This document shows, piece by piece, positions 55,829 to 64,000 of a stretch of 64,000 nucleotides of DNA. The position numbers and the translations under genes were made by a program. This DNA comes from Brachybacterium sp. Z12 (GTDB lineage: Bacteria; Actinomycetota; Actinomycetes; Actinomycetales; Dermabacteraceae). The stretch spans positions 2,914,001-2,978,000 of the forward strand of contig NZ_CP060496.1 in assembly GCF_014400405.1 (NCBI RefSeq). The letters run 5' to 3'. The notes beneath the pieces are model-generated. The model saw only the letters and a list, made by a program, of their open reading frames with translations. It searched no databases and was not told the origin of the DNA. Position 1 is the stretch's first letter; each line of letters starts with the position of its first letter.

Positions 55829-56571
55829 TGAGCTCCGTCGCTGCTCCGCGCCCCGTGCTGGTCACCCGACCGGCCGGGCGCGGCGGCACGCTGCGCACGC
55901 AACTCGAGCAGCGCGGGATCGAGGTCGTGCACCAGCCTCTGATCCGCCTGGTGCCGGCGCTCGGAGCGGAGCTCGACGCCGCCCTGCGCCATCTCGCCGA
56001 CGGCACCTACAGCCTTCTCGTGGTCACCTCCCGCACTGCGGCAGAGGCGCTGGTCGGGGCGGTCGTGCCGTCCCGGACGGCGATCATCGCCGTCGGCGAG
56101 GGCACTGCTGAGGAGCTCCGCGCGGCAGGGCATCCGGTGGCGCATGTCGCCGCGGGCTCCGGTGCCGCGCTGGTCGAGGAGATGCCGCCCGCGGAGGACG
56201 GCGCGATCGTGCTCTTCCCCGCCTCCGCAGCCGCGTCCCGCACCGTCCCGGAAGGGCTGCGGTCCAAGGGCTACCGCGTGCATGAGGTGACCGCCTACCG
56301 CCCCCTCCCCGTCGAGCCGCCGGCCGCGGTCGCGGTGGGCCTGGCGACCGGGGCCTACGGCGCCCTCGCACTCACCAGCCCGATGATCGCGCGCCGCGCC
56401 GCCGCGCTCGGCATCCACGAGTCGACTCCGATCGTCACCATCGGCGGCCCCACCTCCGCTGCGGTGCGCGAGGCCGGTCTGGCCGTCGGACTGCAGGCAC
56501 CGGAGCCCACGGACTCTGCGCTCGCCCTGGCGGTCCAGCAGGTGCTCGAGGCCGCGGACGCCGCGCCCTGA
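55828..56571 (+). CDS. hemD: Uroporphyrinogen-III synthase
   Basis: 247 residues, intact. Two Rossmann-like lobes: VLVTRPAGRGGTLRTQLEQR, then YSLLVVTSRTAAEALVG, IIAVGEGTAEELRAAG, IVLFPASAAASRTVPEGL and YGALALTSPMIARRAAAL with GGPTSAAVREAGL. Sequence conservation in this family is low, but position directly after hemC (overlap of 1 bp) settles the assignment. It cyclises hydroxymethylbilane with ring-D inversion. Confidence 0.9.
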   Translation: MSSVAAPRPVLVTRPAGRGGTLRTQLEQRGIEVVHQPLIRLVPALGAELDAALRHLADGTYSLLVVTSRTAAEALVGAVVPSRTAIIAVGEGTAEELRAAGHPVAHVAAGSGAALVEEMPPAEDGAIVLFPASAAASRTVPEGLRSKGYRVHEVTAYRPLPVEPPAAVAVGLATGAYGALALTSPMIARRAAALGIHESTPIVTIGGPTSAAVREAGLAVGLQAPEPTDSALALAVQQVLEAADAAP

Positions 56572-56639
56572 CCGCCCGATGTCCCGCCTCCCAGACCCCT
56601 CCCAGACCCCTCTCCTGTCCCGTCTCCGAAGGAGCCCCG

Positions 56640-57674
<1,035 letters not shown>

Positions 57675-57690
57675 TCCCACAGCCCCTGCC

Positions 57691-57728
57691 CACCGCCACC
57701 GCCACCGCCACCGCCACCGCCACCGCCC
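57691..57728. repeat. Six tandem copies of a hexanucleotide (CACCGC)
   Basis: Six perfect CACCGC units plus a partial one in the 74-bp gap between hemB and hemL, directly upstream of the hemL ribosome site (AGGAG at 57738-57742). A change in copy number would alter the spacing between the genes, not the coding frame. Confidence 0.95.
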
Positions 57729-57748
57729 GACGTTCCCAGGAGCACCCT

Positions 57749-59073
57749 TTGACCTCCCCGAAGTCCCAGACCCGGTCCACCGATCTCTTCTCCCGCGCCC
57801 AGCAGGTGATCCCCTCGGGGGTGAACTCGCCGGTGCGGGCCTTCGGCTCGGTGGGCGGCACGCCCCCGTTCTTCACCGAGGCGAAGGGGGCCCTGCTGCG
57901 CGACGTCGACGGCAATGAGTACGTCGACCTGGTCGGCTCCTGGGGGCCGATGATCCTCGGGCACGCGAACCAGCAGGTGGTCGAGGCGGTGCGTGAGGCG
58001 GCGGGCCGCGGGCTGTCCTTCGGTGCCCCGCAGCCGGGCGAGGTCTCCCTCGCTGAGGAGGTCACCCGGCGCATCGGGCCCGTCGAGCAGGTGCGCCTGG
58101 TCAACTCCGGCACCGAGGCGACCATGAGCGCGCTGCGGGTGGCCCGCGCCGCGACCGGCCGGGACGTGATCGTGAAGTTCGCCGGCTGCTACCACGGGCA
58201 CGTCGACGCGCTGCTCGCAGAGGCCGGCAGCGGGGTGGCGACCTTCGCGATGCCGGGCTCGGCCGGCGTCACCGCCGCGACCGCTCGGGACACCGTGGTG
58301 CTGCCCTACGGGGATCGTGAGGCGGTGCGGGCGCTGTTCGCCGAGCGCGGCGACTCGATCGCTGCGATCATCACCGAGGCCGCCCCCGCGAACATGGGCG
58401 TGGTGCCCCCGCTCGAGGAGGACGGGATCGGCTTCAACCGCTTCCTGTCCGAGACCGCGCACGCCGCCGGCGTTCTCCTGATCAGCGACGAGGTGCTCAC
58501 CGGGTTCCGCGCCAGCCGCACCGGCCACTACGGCATCGACGGCGCGGACGGCAGCTGGGCCCCGGATCTGATGACCTTCGGCAAGGTGATCGGCGGCGGC
58601 CTGCCGGTGGGCGCCTTCGGCGGGCGGAAGGATCTGATGAGCCTGCTGGCCCCCGCCGGGCCCGTCTACCAGGCGGGCACCCTGTCCGGGAACCCGCTGG
58701 CGACGGCGGCCGGCTTGGCCACCCTGAACGGTCTGGACGAGGCCGCCTACGGCACCCTCGGCAGCGCCTCCTCCACCCTGCAGCAGCTGGTCGCCGATGC
58801 GCTCACCACCGCCGGGGTCCCCCACGTGATCCAGACCGCGGGCACCCTGTTCTCGGTGTTCTTCCGCGAGCACCCGGTGCACAGCTACGACGACGCGAAG
58901 GCGCAGGACACCGCCGCCTTCACCCGCTTCTTCCATGCGATGCTCGAGGGCGGGATCTACCTGCCGCCCTCGGCCTTCGAGGCGTGGTTCGTCTCGACGG
59001 CGCACACCCCGAGGTGCTCGACCGGATCGCGGCAGTGCTGCCCGCCGCGGCGAAGGCGGCCGCCGCGGCATGA
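57749..59073 (+). CDS. hemL: Glutamate-1-semialdehyde aminomutase, frameshifted at 3' end
   Basis: About 441 residues; PLP enzyme making 5-aminolevulinate. [30 protein letters not shown]-like [61 protein letters not shown] and the PLP-Lys in [19 protein letters not shown]. The frame breaks at about 59005 in a C run; repaired [20 protein letters not shown] with stop at 59071-59073. TTG at 57749, six bases after AGGAG, is the start. Last gene of the haem cluster, though its product acts second in the pathway after HemA. Confidence 0.9.
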
Positions 59074-59224
59074 GCCGCGGGGCATGACCTCTCAGGCCGC
59101 CCGTGCCGGGCGGGGGACGAGGCCGCCCGGTGGGGTTTCCGGCTCGTGGCCCCTCACGCGGATGTCCCGCTGGGCCTTCGTGCGACGGGGAGTTCTCCCC
59201 ATGGCCGCGGGGACCGAACGCTCC

Positions 59225-59230
59225 TAGAGT
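59225..59230 (+). promoter_or_regulatory. Putative -10 element of the WXG100-zincin gene
   Basis: TAGAGT (TANNNT type) 64 bp before the ATG at 59294, in the 220-bp gap after hemL. It suggests that the toxin-like genes are transcribed separately from the haem cluster. Confidence 0.35.
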
Positions 59231-59293
59231 CATCTCAGCCCGCGCGCCGACCGAGGCCGCTGTGGGAACAAGACGATGACGAGAGGGAGCGGC

Positions 59294-60272
59294 ATGGAAT
59301 TCGTCGGCATGGACACCGGCCAGGGCCGCGAGCATGCCGAGCGGCTCCGGACCGCCGCGCAGCGGCTGGGGTCCGAGCATGCGGTGCTCAGCAGCACCGT
59401 GCAGGCCAGCGAGGCCTTCTGGAGGGGCCCGGATGCGGAGGCCTTCCGCAGCACCTGGGCCGACGGCGCAGGACGCCTGCTGCACCAGCTCGTCGGTGAG
59501 CTCGAGGAGTCCGCCTCGGTCCTGGACGGGGACGTCGAGGAGCAGGAGTCCGCCTCCGCCGGCGAGCCGACCGGCGGCCCCGATGCTCAGGGGGACGCGG
59601 CAGGGGCGCTCCTGCTGCCCCGGGAGCTCGCCATGGTGGTGGCGACGGGCAGGTCAGCCCGGAGGTCGCCCGCGCCTGGGCGGGGATGTCGGAGGCGGAG
59701 CAGCAGCAGGTTCTCCAGGAGATCGTGAACCAGGAGCTCGAGCGCCAGGGCCTCCCGCCCCTCGTGGTCCACTTCGAGGATCTCAGCGAGGACGGATTGG
59801 GCGGGTACTGGATCGAGTTCGACATCTTCCGGCCGTGGCGAGGTGAGCACATCGTGATCGACCTCGAGACGGCGAAGGATCCCTGGGCCGTGAACGTCGC
59901 CGCGCATGAGGCACGGCACGCTGCTCAGGATCAGTGGATCGAGGAGACCGAGGGACCGTCCTGGTGGCAGTTCTGGGCCGAGGACGGCAGCGCGGCGGAG
60001 CATGAGCGCATCGAGCGGGAGCACGACGTCACACCGGAGGAGATCGACGCCTGGCGTGAGAACGACAAGGACTACCAACCGGCCCCGGGGCCGCAACCGG
60101 GGAGAACGCGCCTCAGTCCGAGCACGATGCCTGGAACGAGGAGTACGAGAAGTACCGCGAACAGCCGCTGGAGACGGATGCCTTCGACACCGGGGACGAG
60201 TTCGCCGAGGAGATCACCCTGGAGGAGCTCCAGCAGTATCAGCAGGATGCCGGAGTGCCCGTCACCTCGTAG
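59294..60272 (+). CDS. WXG100-headed protein with zincin-like HEARH domain, candidate secreted toxin, two frameshifts
   Basis: About 326 residues. The N-terminal ~95 residues form an ESAT-6-like helical hairpin with the WXG turn in QASEAFWRGPDAEAFRSTWA, a mark of type VII secretion substrates. After an acidic linker (EEQESASAGEPTGGPDAQGD) a second domain starts near LLLPRELAMVVATGQVSPEV. It contains FEDLSEDGLGGYWIEFDIF, HIVIDLETAKDP and NVAAHEARHAAQDQWIEE, where HEARH fits the HExxH zinc-metallopeptidase motif. A charged C-terminal tail follows. Breaks at about 59647 (G run) and about 60100 (C/G-rich). ATG at 59294 follows GGGAG. No type VII secretion genes lie in the window. The next gene could be its immunity protein. 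Zincin activity and toxicity are inferred. Confidence 0.6.
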
Positions 60273-60328
60273 GCTCAGTGACGCCGGCCCCGGAAAGAAC
60301 CCCTCCATCGCGAACAGGACGTGACCCA

Positions 60329-60841
60329 GTGACCTTCCCGGACATCATGGAGGCCTACGCCCTCGACCCCACCCCGGAGCACCTGGATGACCTGCACCGG
60401 GCCATCATGAGCGCCCCGACCTACGACCCCCTCGTGACCATCGGCACGGCCGTGGCCCCGCTCGCGCGGTCCGGAGATCACCAGGGCATCATCGATGCGC
60501 TCTGGGCCCAGATGCCCGGCATCTTCCTGAGCCCCGCAGCGCACATGCACCTCTCCCAGGCCCATGCCGCGCTCGGCAGCGAGAAGGCCGCCGCACGGGA
60601 GCGCAAGTTCGCGCTGCTCGCGATGAGCAGCATCCACGAGGGTGCCGACGGCTCGGAGGAGTCGCCCTACCCGGTGCTGCGCATCGAGGACGAGTACACC
60701 GTTCTGGAGGCCGCCCGCCAGCGGTCCCAGGCGCAGGCCCAGGTCACCCGGGGCTCCGGCGTCTTCGACGTCCACACGCTCGAGGACGGGTCCCAGGTGT
60801 GGTTCCGTCTGCTCTGGCGCGGCACGCAGCCGGTCTCCTGA
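60329..60841 (+). CDS. DUF4919-like protein, candidate immunity partner
   Basis: Intact 170-residue cytosolic protein. The pattern LHRAIMSAPTYDP, LSPAAHMHLSQAHAALGSEK, FALLAMSSIHEGADGSEESPYPVLRIEDEYTVLEA and FDVHTLEDGSQVWFRLLW follows the DUF4919 family layout (helical N-part, then SI-x-GDG...EEY...V-D and a final beta strand). GTG at 60329 is preceded by AGGAC. It lies 56 bp after the zincin-like gene on the same strand and has no signal peptide, as expected of an immunity protein; this role is a guess from position. The family function is not known to me. Confidence 0.55.
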   Translation: MTFPDIMEAYALDPTPEHLDDLHRAIMSAPTYDPLVTIGTAVAPLARSGDHQGIIDALWAQMPGIFLSPAAHMHLSQAHAALGSEKAAARERKFALLAMSSIHEGADGSEESPYPVLRIEDEYTVLEAARQRSQAQAQVTRGSGVFDVHTLEDGSQVWFRLLWRGTQPVS

Positions 60842-60862
60842 GCTGAGCGACGAGGAGACCCC

Positions 60863-62003
60863 GTGTCGATGACCGCCTTCCCTCGCCGCCGCTGGCTGCT
60901 CGGCGCCTCGGCGCTGCCTGCGGCGCTGATGCTCGCGGGGTGCGGCAGCCTCCCGTTCCTCGGGGGCGCCATGAACCGGGTTCGTGCCTTCCTCCGTCCG
61001 AGGAGCTCCCGGAGGACGACCGCAGGACCCTGCCCGAAGGGGCTCGCGGGCGCCCCAGGGAGCCCGCTGCCGGCAGGCGGTTCCTCACCTCTGGTCTCGC
61101 GGTCTCCCCGGACGGCACCCTGCTCGCTGCCTGCGAGAGCTACGACCGGTGGGCCCTGGACCTCGCCGACTCCTACGGCGTGATCCTGTGGGACACCGCC
61201 AGTGGTGAGGTCGTCCGGCGGATCTCCCCAGCACTCAGGGCGCGATCGCCTGGCATCCCGATGGGACCCGACTGGCGGTCGCCGGTGGACGGCACATCGC
61301 GCTCGTCGACGTCGAGGGCGAGGCGCTGTGGAACCTCATCGGCCATGAGCGTCCCCGGAGCAGGATCGCGAACATCCTCGACGTCGCGTTCAGCCCCGAC
61401 GGCACCCAGCTGGCCTCCACGAGCACCGACGGGACGGTACGTCTGTGGGACGTGAGCGGGCAGCAGTGCGGCGCCGGCCACATCCTCGCCCCCGGCCGCC
61501 GCTCCGAGGCTCGGGTGTCCTACTCCCCGGACGGCGGCGTCCTCGCTGTCGGTGCCACCGCCACCTGGGGTGAGGGCGATGCCGACAATCCGCCCGAGCT
61601 GTGGGATCCGGCCTCAGGAGGCGATCGCGAGGTGCTGATGGACGTGCACGGCGTCGTCTTCGGCATCGGGCACAGCGGTGACGGCTCACTGCTGGCCCTG
61701 ACCAGTGGGCCCGACTCCCTGACCGTGATCGATCCTGAGGGCACCTTGAGCGAGGGCCCGGTGACCGCCTCCACCCAGTTCGCTGAGCTCGCCGTGGGCT
61801 CCGGGAGCATGGTCGCGGTCCACAGCGGTGAGGGCGAGCTGCTGACCTGGGACCGCACCACCGATGAGCAGGTGTTCCTCGACGACATCGACACGGACCG
61901 GATGTGCTGGTCACCGGACGAGTCCACCCTGTACACGCTGGACAGCGAGAACGGCGCCGCGGCCTGGGACGGGGAGAGCTGGCGGGAGTTCGAGCTCCCG
62001 TGA
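60863..62003 (+). CDS. WD40-like beta-propeller lipoprotein, two frameshifts
   Basis: About 380 residues. A twin-Arg-like, hydrophobic signal peptide with lipobox: RRRWLLGASALPAALMLAGC. The mature part has propeller blades of WD40 type: GLAVSPDGTLLAACES, GVILWDTASGEVVRRIS, VAFSPDGTQLASTSTDGTVR with LWDVSG, VSYSPDGGVLAVGA and MCWSPDESTLYTLDSENGA. Breaks at about 61005 and 61230. GTG at 60863 follows GAGGAGACC. It is 21 bp after the DUF4919-like gene, so probably in the same transcript. It probably sits on the outer face of the membrane; ligand unknown. Confidence 0.65.
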
Positions 62004-62152
62004 GTCCCACCCGCTCCTGGGCGTGCGGGCTCGCCCCGCGGCGATATGGCCCCGGACGGCCCTCCACGACGCTCTGCGTCGGCCGATGACGAAAAGCTCG
62101 ACAGCGCTCTGCGCGCTGCCCCAAGCTGGTCCCGTCGGCCCCGCCGGCACAC

Positions 62153-62226
62153 CGCTTCGTAGCTCAGCCCGGTAGAGCAGCTCCCTCATATGGAGCCGGT
62201 CGCAGGTTCGAATCCTGCCGGAGCGT
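62153..62226 (+). tRNA. tRNA-Met (anticodon CAU), elongator type
   Basis: Full cloverleaf of 74 nt. Acceptor CGCTTCG pairs with CGGAGCG (one T:G), D-arm GCTC/GAGC, and anticodon stem GCTCC/GGAGC around loop CTCATAT (anticodon CAT). T-arm is GCAGG-TTCGAAT-CCTGC. CCA is not encoded. Position 1 pairs with 72 and the anticodon stem lacks the three G:C run of initiators, so it is not the initiator tRNA. An Ile tRNA with modified CAU cannot be excluded from sequence alone. Confidence 0.85.
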
Positions 62227-62315
62227 CTCTGACGCCGGGCGCCGCCCGTCGGCGGCTCCCCGTACCCTCGGACCAGCCCCCGCCCCCGCGGAAGGTGCCG
62301 CTCCCGATCCTCGAG

Positions 62316-62986
62316 GTGCCCCATCGCACGCCGGTCCACCACCACCAAGAAGCCCGTCCTGGACGCGCTCGTCCTGCCCTCGCTCGAGCCCGCGGACGGC
62401 GAGCAGCTCACCGCCCACGACCATCACGAGGGGCTCCGACTCGGGGGACGACCTCTCCGGCCACGATCTCGCCGGCGCGACCTTCAGCGAATGCGAGCTG
62501 ATCGGGGTCACCGCGCACACCACGGCCCTGCAGCACGCCCGCCTGACCGAGACCCGGATCGAGCGGCTGAACGCCCCTGTCCTGGACGCCACCCGCTCCG
62601 CCTGGCGCGACGTCGAGCTGAGCGGCTCCCGCCTCGGGGCGCTGGACATCTACGACGCCGATATCCGCTCCACCCGGATCACCGGCAGCAAGTTCGACTG
62701 GATCAACCTGCGCTCGAGCACCCTCGAGGACGTGCTCTTCGAGGACTGCACGATCGAGGAGCTGGATCTCTCGGGCGTCACCGCCACCCGGCTCGCGTTC
62801 ACCAACTGCCGGGTCGGCCATCTCGCCCTCGCCCATGCCCGGCTGCAGGATGTGGACCTGCGCGGGCTGGAGATCGGGGCGATCGGCAACCTCGAGGGGA
62901 TGGCGGGGGCGACTCTCGATGCGCAGCAGGTCACGGTGCTCGCCCCGGCCTTCGCGAGCCATCTGGGGATCCGCGTCGAGGGCTGA
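62316..62986 (+). CDS. Pentapeptide-repeat-like protein, frameshifted near the start
   Basis: About 222 residues. After a lead-in KKPVLDALVLPSLEPADGEQ, the body has about 30 loose A(D/N)LxX pentapeptides: DLSGHDLAGATFSECELIGV, LQHARLTETRIERLNAPVLD, LSGSRLGALDIYDADIR and LEDVLFEDCTIEELDLSG. These would form a right-handed quadrilateral beta-helix. Two extra bases are inferred (C run at about 62320 and a break at about 62441), so the start GTG at 62316 is tentative. Pentapeptide proteins include gyrase-protecting DNA mimics, but most have no known role. It follows the tRNA by 90 bp. Confidence 0.65.
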
Positions 62987-63018
62987 GCACCGTCCCTGCC
63001 CGCCCCGGGCAGCAGAAC

Positions 63019-63043
63019 GCGGGCCGGAGATGCTCCGACCCGC
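63019..63043. terminator. Hairpin between convergent genes
   Basis: An 11-bp stem with one mismatch (GCGGGCCGGAG/CTCCGACCCGC) and a 3-nt loop, between the stops of the pentapeptide gene (62986) and the CoA-binding gene (63103). No T-run. Confidence 0.5.
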
Positions 63044-63102
63044 GCCTGTCCAGCGATCGTATGCTCAGGCGGTCCCGCCGCGCGGGCTCTGCGCCATGCG
63101 GT

Positions 63103-63602
63103 TCAGGCGAGCCGCTGCTTCTTCGCGCTGATCTCCCCGGTGTTGAAGCCGGCCAGGTGCAGTCCGCCGTGGAAGCGGGCGTGCTCGATCTTCACGCAGC
63201 GGTCCATACCACGTCCAGGCCTCCGGCCTCCGCGATCGCCGCGGCCTCCTCGTTCCAGGAGCCCAGCTGCAGCCAGAGGGTCTTCGCACCCACCTCGGCC
63301 GCCTCCCGGGCGACACCCGGCAGGTCGGAGTCCTTGCGGAACACGTCCACCACATCGGGCACGACGGGCAGGTCCGCGAGCGAGGCGTAGGCCGGGCGCC
63401 CGAGGATGGTCTCGGCCCGGGGGTTGACGAAGTACACCTCGTACGGGGAGCTGGAGAGCAGGTAGGAACCCACGAAGTAGCTCGCCCGCGAGGGGTTCGC
63501 GGAGGCGCCGACGATCGCGATGCTCTTCGCGCGCCGCAGGATCGCCAGGCGCTCCGGTGCCGTAGGGCTCTGCCAGGTTCGCTGGGTGGTCTGCTCGTTC
63601 AT
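63103..63602 (-). CDS. CoA-binding domain protein (YccU type), frameshifted
   Basis: About 166 residues, single Rossmann domain: AKSIAIVGASANPSRASYFV, YEVYFVNPRAETILGRPAYA, PDVVDVFRKDSDLPGVAREA, KTLWLQLGSWNEEAAAIAEA and, after a break at about 63210, DVVMDRCVKIEHARFHGGLH. The invariant RCxxxEH/R motif near the end is typical of YccU/PF13380. ATG at 63602 follows GGGAG and overlaps the stop of the sulfhydrylase gene (ATGA), so the two are coupled. Exact function of the family is not established. Confidence 0.8.
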
Positions 63603-64000
63603 CGCTGCACTCCCGTCGCTGCCGTGATCGCCTGGTCGAGGTCCCACAGGATGTCCTCGATGTCCTCGAGCCCCACCGAGATGCGGATGAGATCCGCGCG
63701 CACCCCGCCCGCGGCCAGCTGCTCCGCCGAGAGCTGCTGGTGGGTGGTCGAGGCCGGGTGGATCACCAGGGTGCGAGCATCGCCGATGTTCGCCAGGTGG
63801 GAGGCGAGCCGCAGGTTCGCGATGACCTGCTCGCCGGTGGCACGCGCCGCGGCGGCCTCCTCCTCGTCGGAGCCGAACTCGCCCGCGGGCCGCACCCCGA
63901 AGGCGAAGACGGAGCCGGGACCGAGCGGCAGGTACTTCGTCGCGCGCTCATGGTGCGGATGGGACTGAAGCCCCGCCCAGGTCACGAAGGAGACCCGCGG
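63599..64000 (-). CDS. O-acetylhomoserine aminocarboxypropyltransferase (MetY type), 3' part
   Basis: C-terminal ~133 residues of a Cys/Met-metabolism PLP enzyme; the gene enters from the right edge. SFVTWAGLQSHPHHERATKY, PGSVFAFGVRPAG, LRLASHLANIGDARTLVIHP and ASTTHQQLSAEQLAAGG, then DLIRISVGLEDIEDILWDLD are typical of O-acetylhomoserine sulfhydrylase, which makes homocysteine from O-acetylhomoserine and sulfide. The PLP-Lys lies outside the window. MetB/MetZ relatives are alternatives, but the IGDARTLVIHPASTTHQQL segment favours MetY. Confidence 0.85.
   Translation of the reverse strand, partial: PRVSFVTWAGLQSHPHHERATKYLPLGPGSVFAFGVRPAGEFGSDEEEAAAARATGEQVIANLRLASHLANIGDARTLVIHPASTTHQQLSAEQLAAGGVRADLIRISVGLEDIEDILWDLDQAITAATGVQR

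Noticed and set aside
62153-62226. Initiator tRNA-Met
   Set aside because: Position 1 pairs with 72 and the anticodon stem lacks the three consecutive G:C pairs of initiators.

Overview
The window is high-GC DNA with GTG and TTG starts, densely packed and often overlapping genes, actinobacterial -10 motifs (TANNNT), a DtxR/IdeR-type iron box, GlfT2-like galactan and teichoic-acid genes, and the Gram-positive coproporphyrin-dependent haem pathway with HemQ. This points to an actinobacterium of the Micrococcales. Brachybacterium/Dermabacteraceae is my best guess; it is inferred from protein style and was not tested. About fifty single-base frameshifts, nearly all in runs of C or G, break otherwise complete genes, including essential ones. 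I treat them as probable sequence errors and give each broken gene as one CDS spanning the breaks.

Layout. 1-2728: 5' part of jetC, the SMC-like subunit of a Wadjet/MksBEF defence system, running off the left edge. 2960-18535: a cell-surface polymer locus. A GlfT2-like transferase, a CDP-glycerol phosphotransferase, an IspD-like cytidylyltransferase and an SDR lie on the + strand. The ABC exporter (TagH/TagG-like), a pyruvyl transferase, two large family-2 glycosyltransferases, a membrane-anchored TagF-like protein and an SGNH acyltransferase lie on the - strand. Together they could make a polyol-phosphate polymer (perhaps ribitol), decorate it with sugar, pyruvate and acyl groups, and export it. 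18600-23561: a siderophore uptake operon (binding protein, two permeases, ATPase, siderophore-interacting protein) behind an iron box. 23794-27995: a complex-sugar importer operon (two permeases, a YesL-like protein and a binding protein) with a LacI-type operator upstream.

28428-32490: jetB and jetA, the other two core Wadjet subunits, on the same strand and in the usual A-B-C order. They are split from each other by two + strand genes and from jetC by 25.7 kb. 32583-44080: beta-galactosidase, a small membrane protein, a membrane-anchored beta-propeller protein, tRNA-guanine transglycosylase, a second SGNH acyltransferase and a DUF6541 membrane protein. 44392-48584: M18 aminopeptidase, a third SGNH acyltransferase and two small unknown proteins.

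48505-59073: a haem supercluster, hemA diverging from hemE-hemG-hemQ-hemH-hemC-hemD-hemB-hemL. It covers glutamyl-tRNA to haem through coproporphyrin, with many 1-4 bp gene overlaps. 59294-62003: a WXG100-headed protein with a zincin HEARH motif, then a DUF4919-like protein and a WD40-like lipoprotein; the first two look like a toxin and its candidate immunity protein. 62153-64000: a tRNA with CAU anticodon, a pentapeptide-repeat protein, a CoA-binding protein and the 3' end of an O-acetylhomoserine sulfhydrylase. I see no CRISPR array, insertion sequence, phage genes or rRNA.
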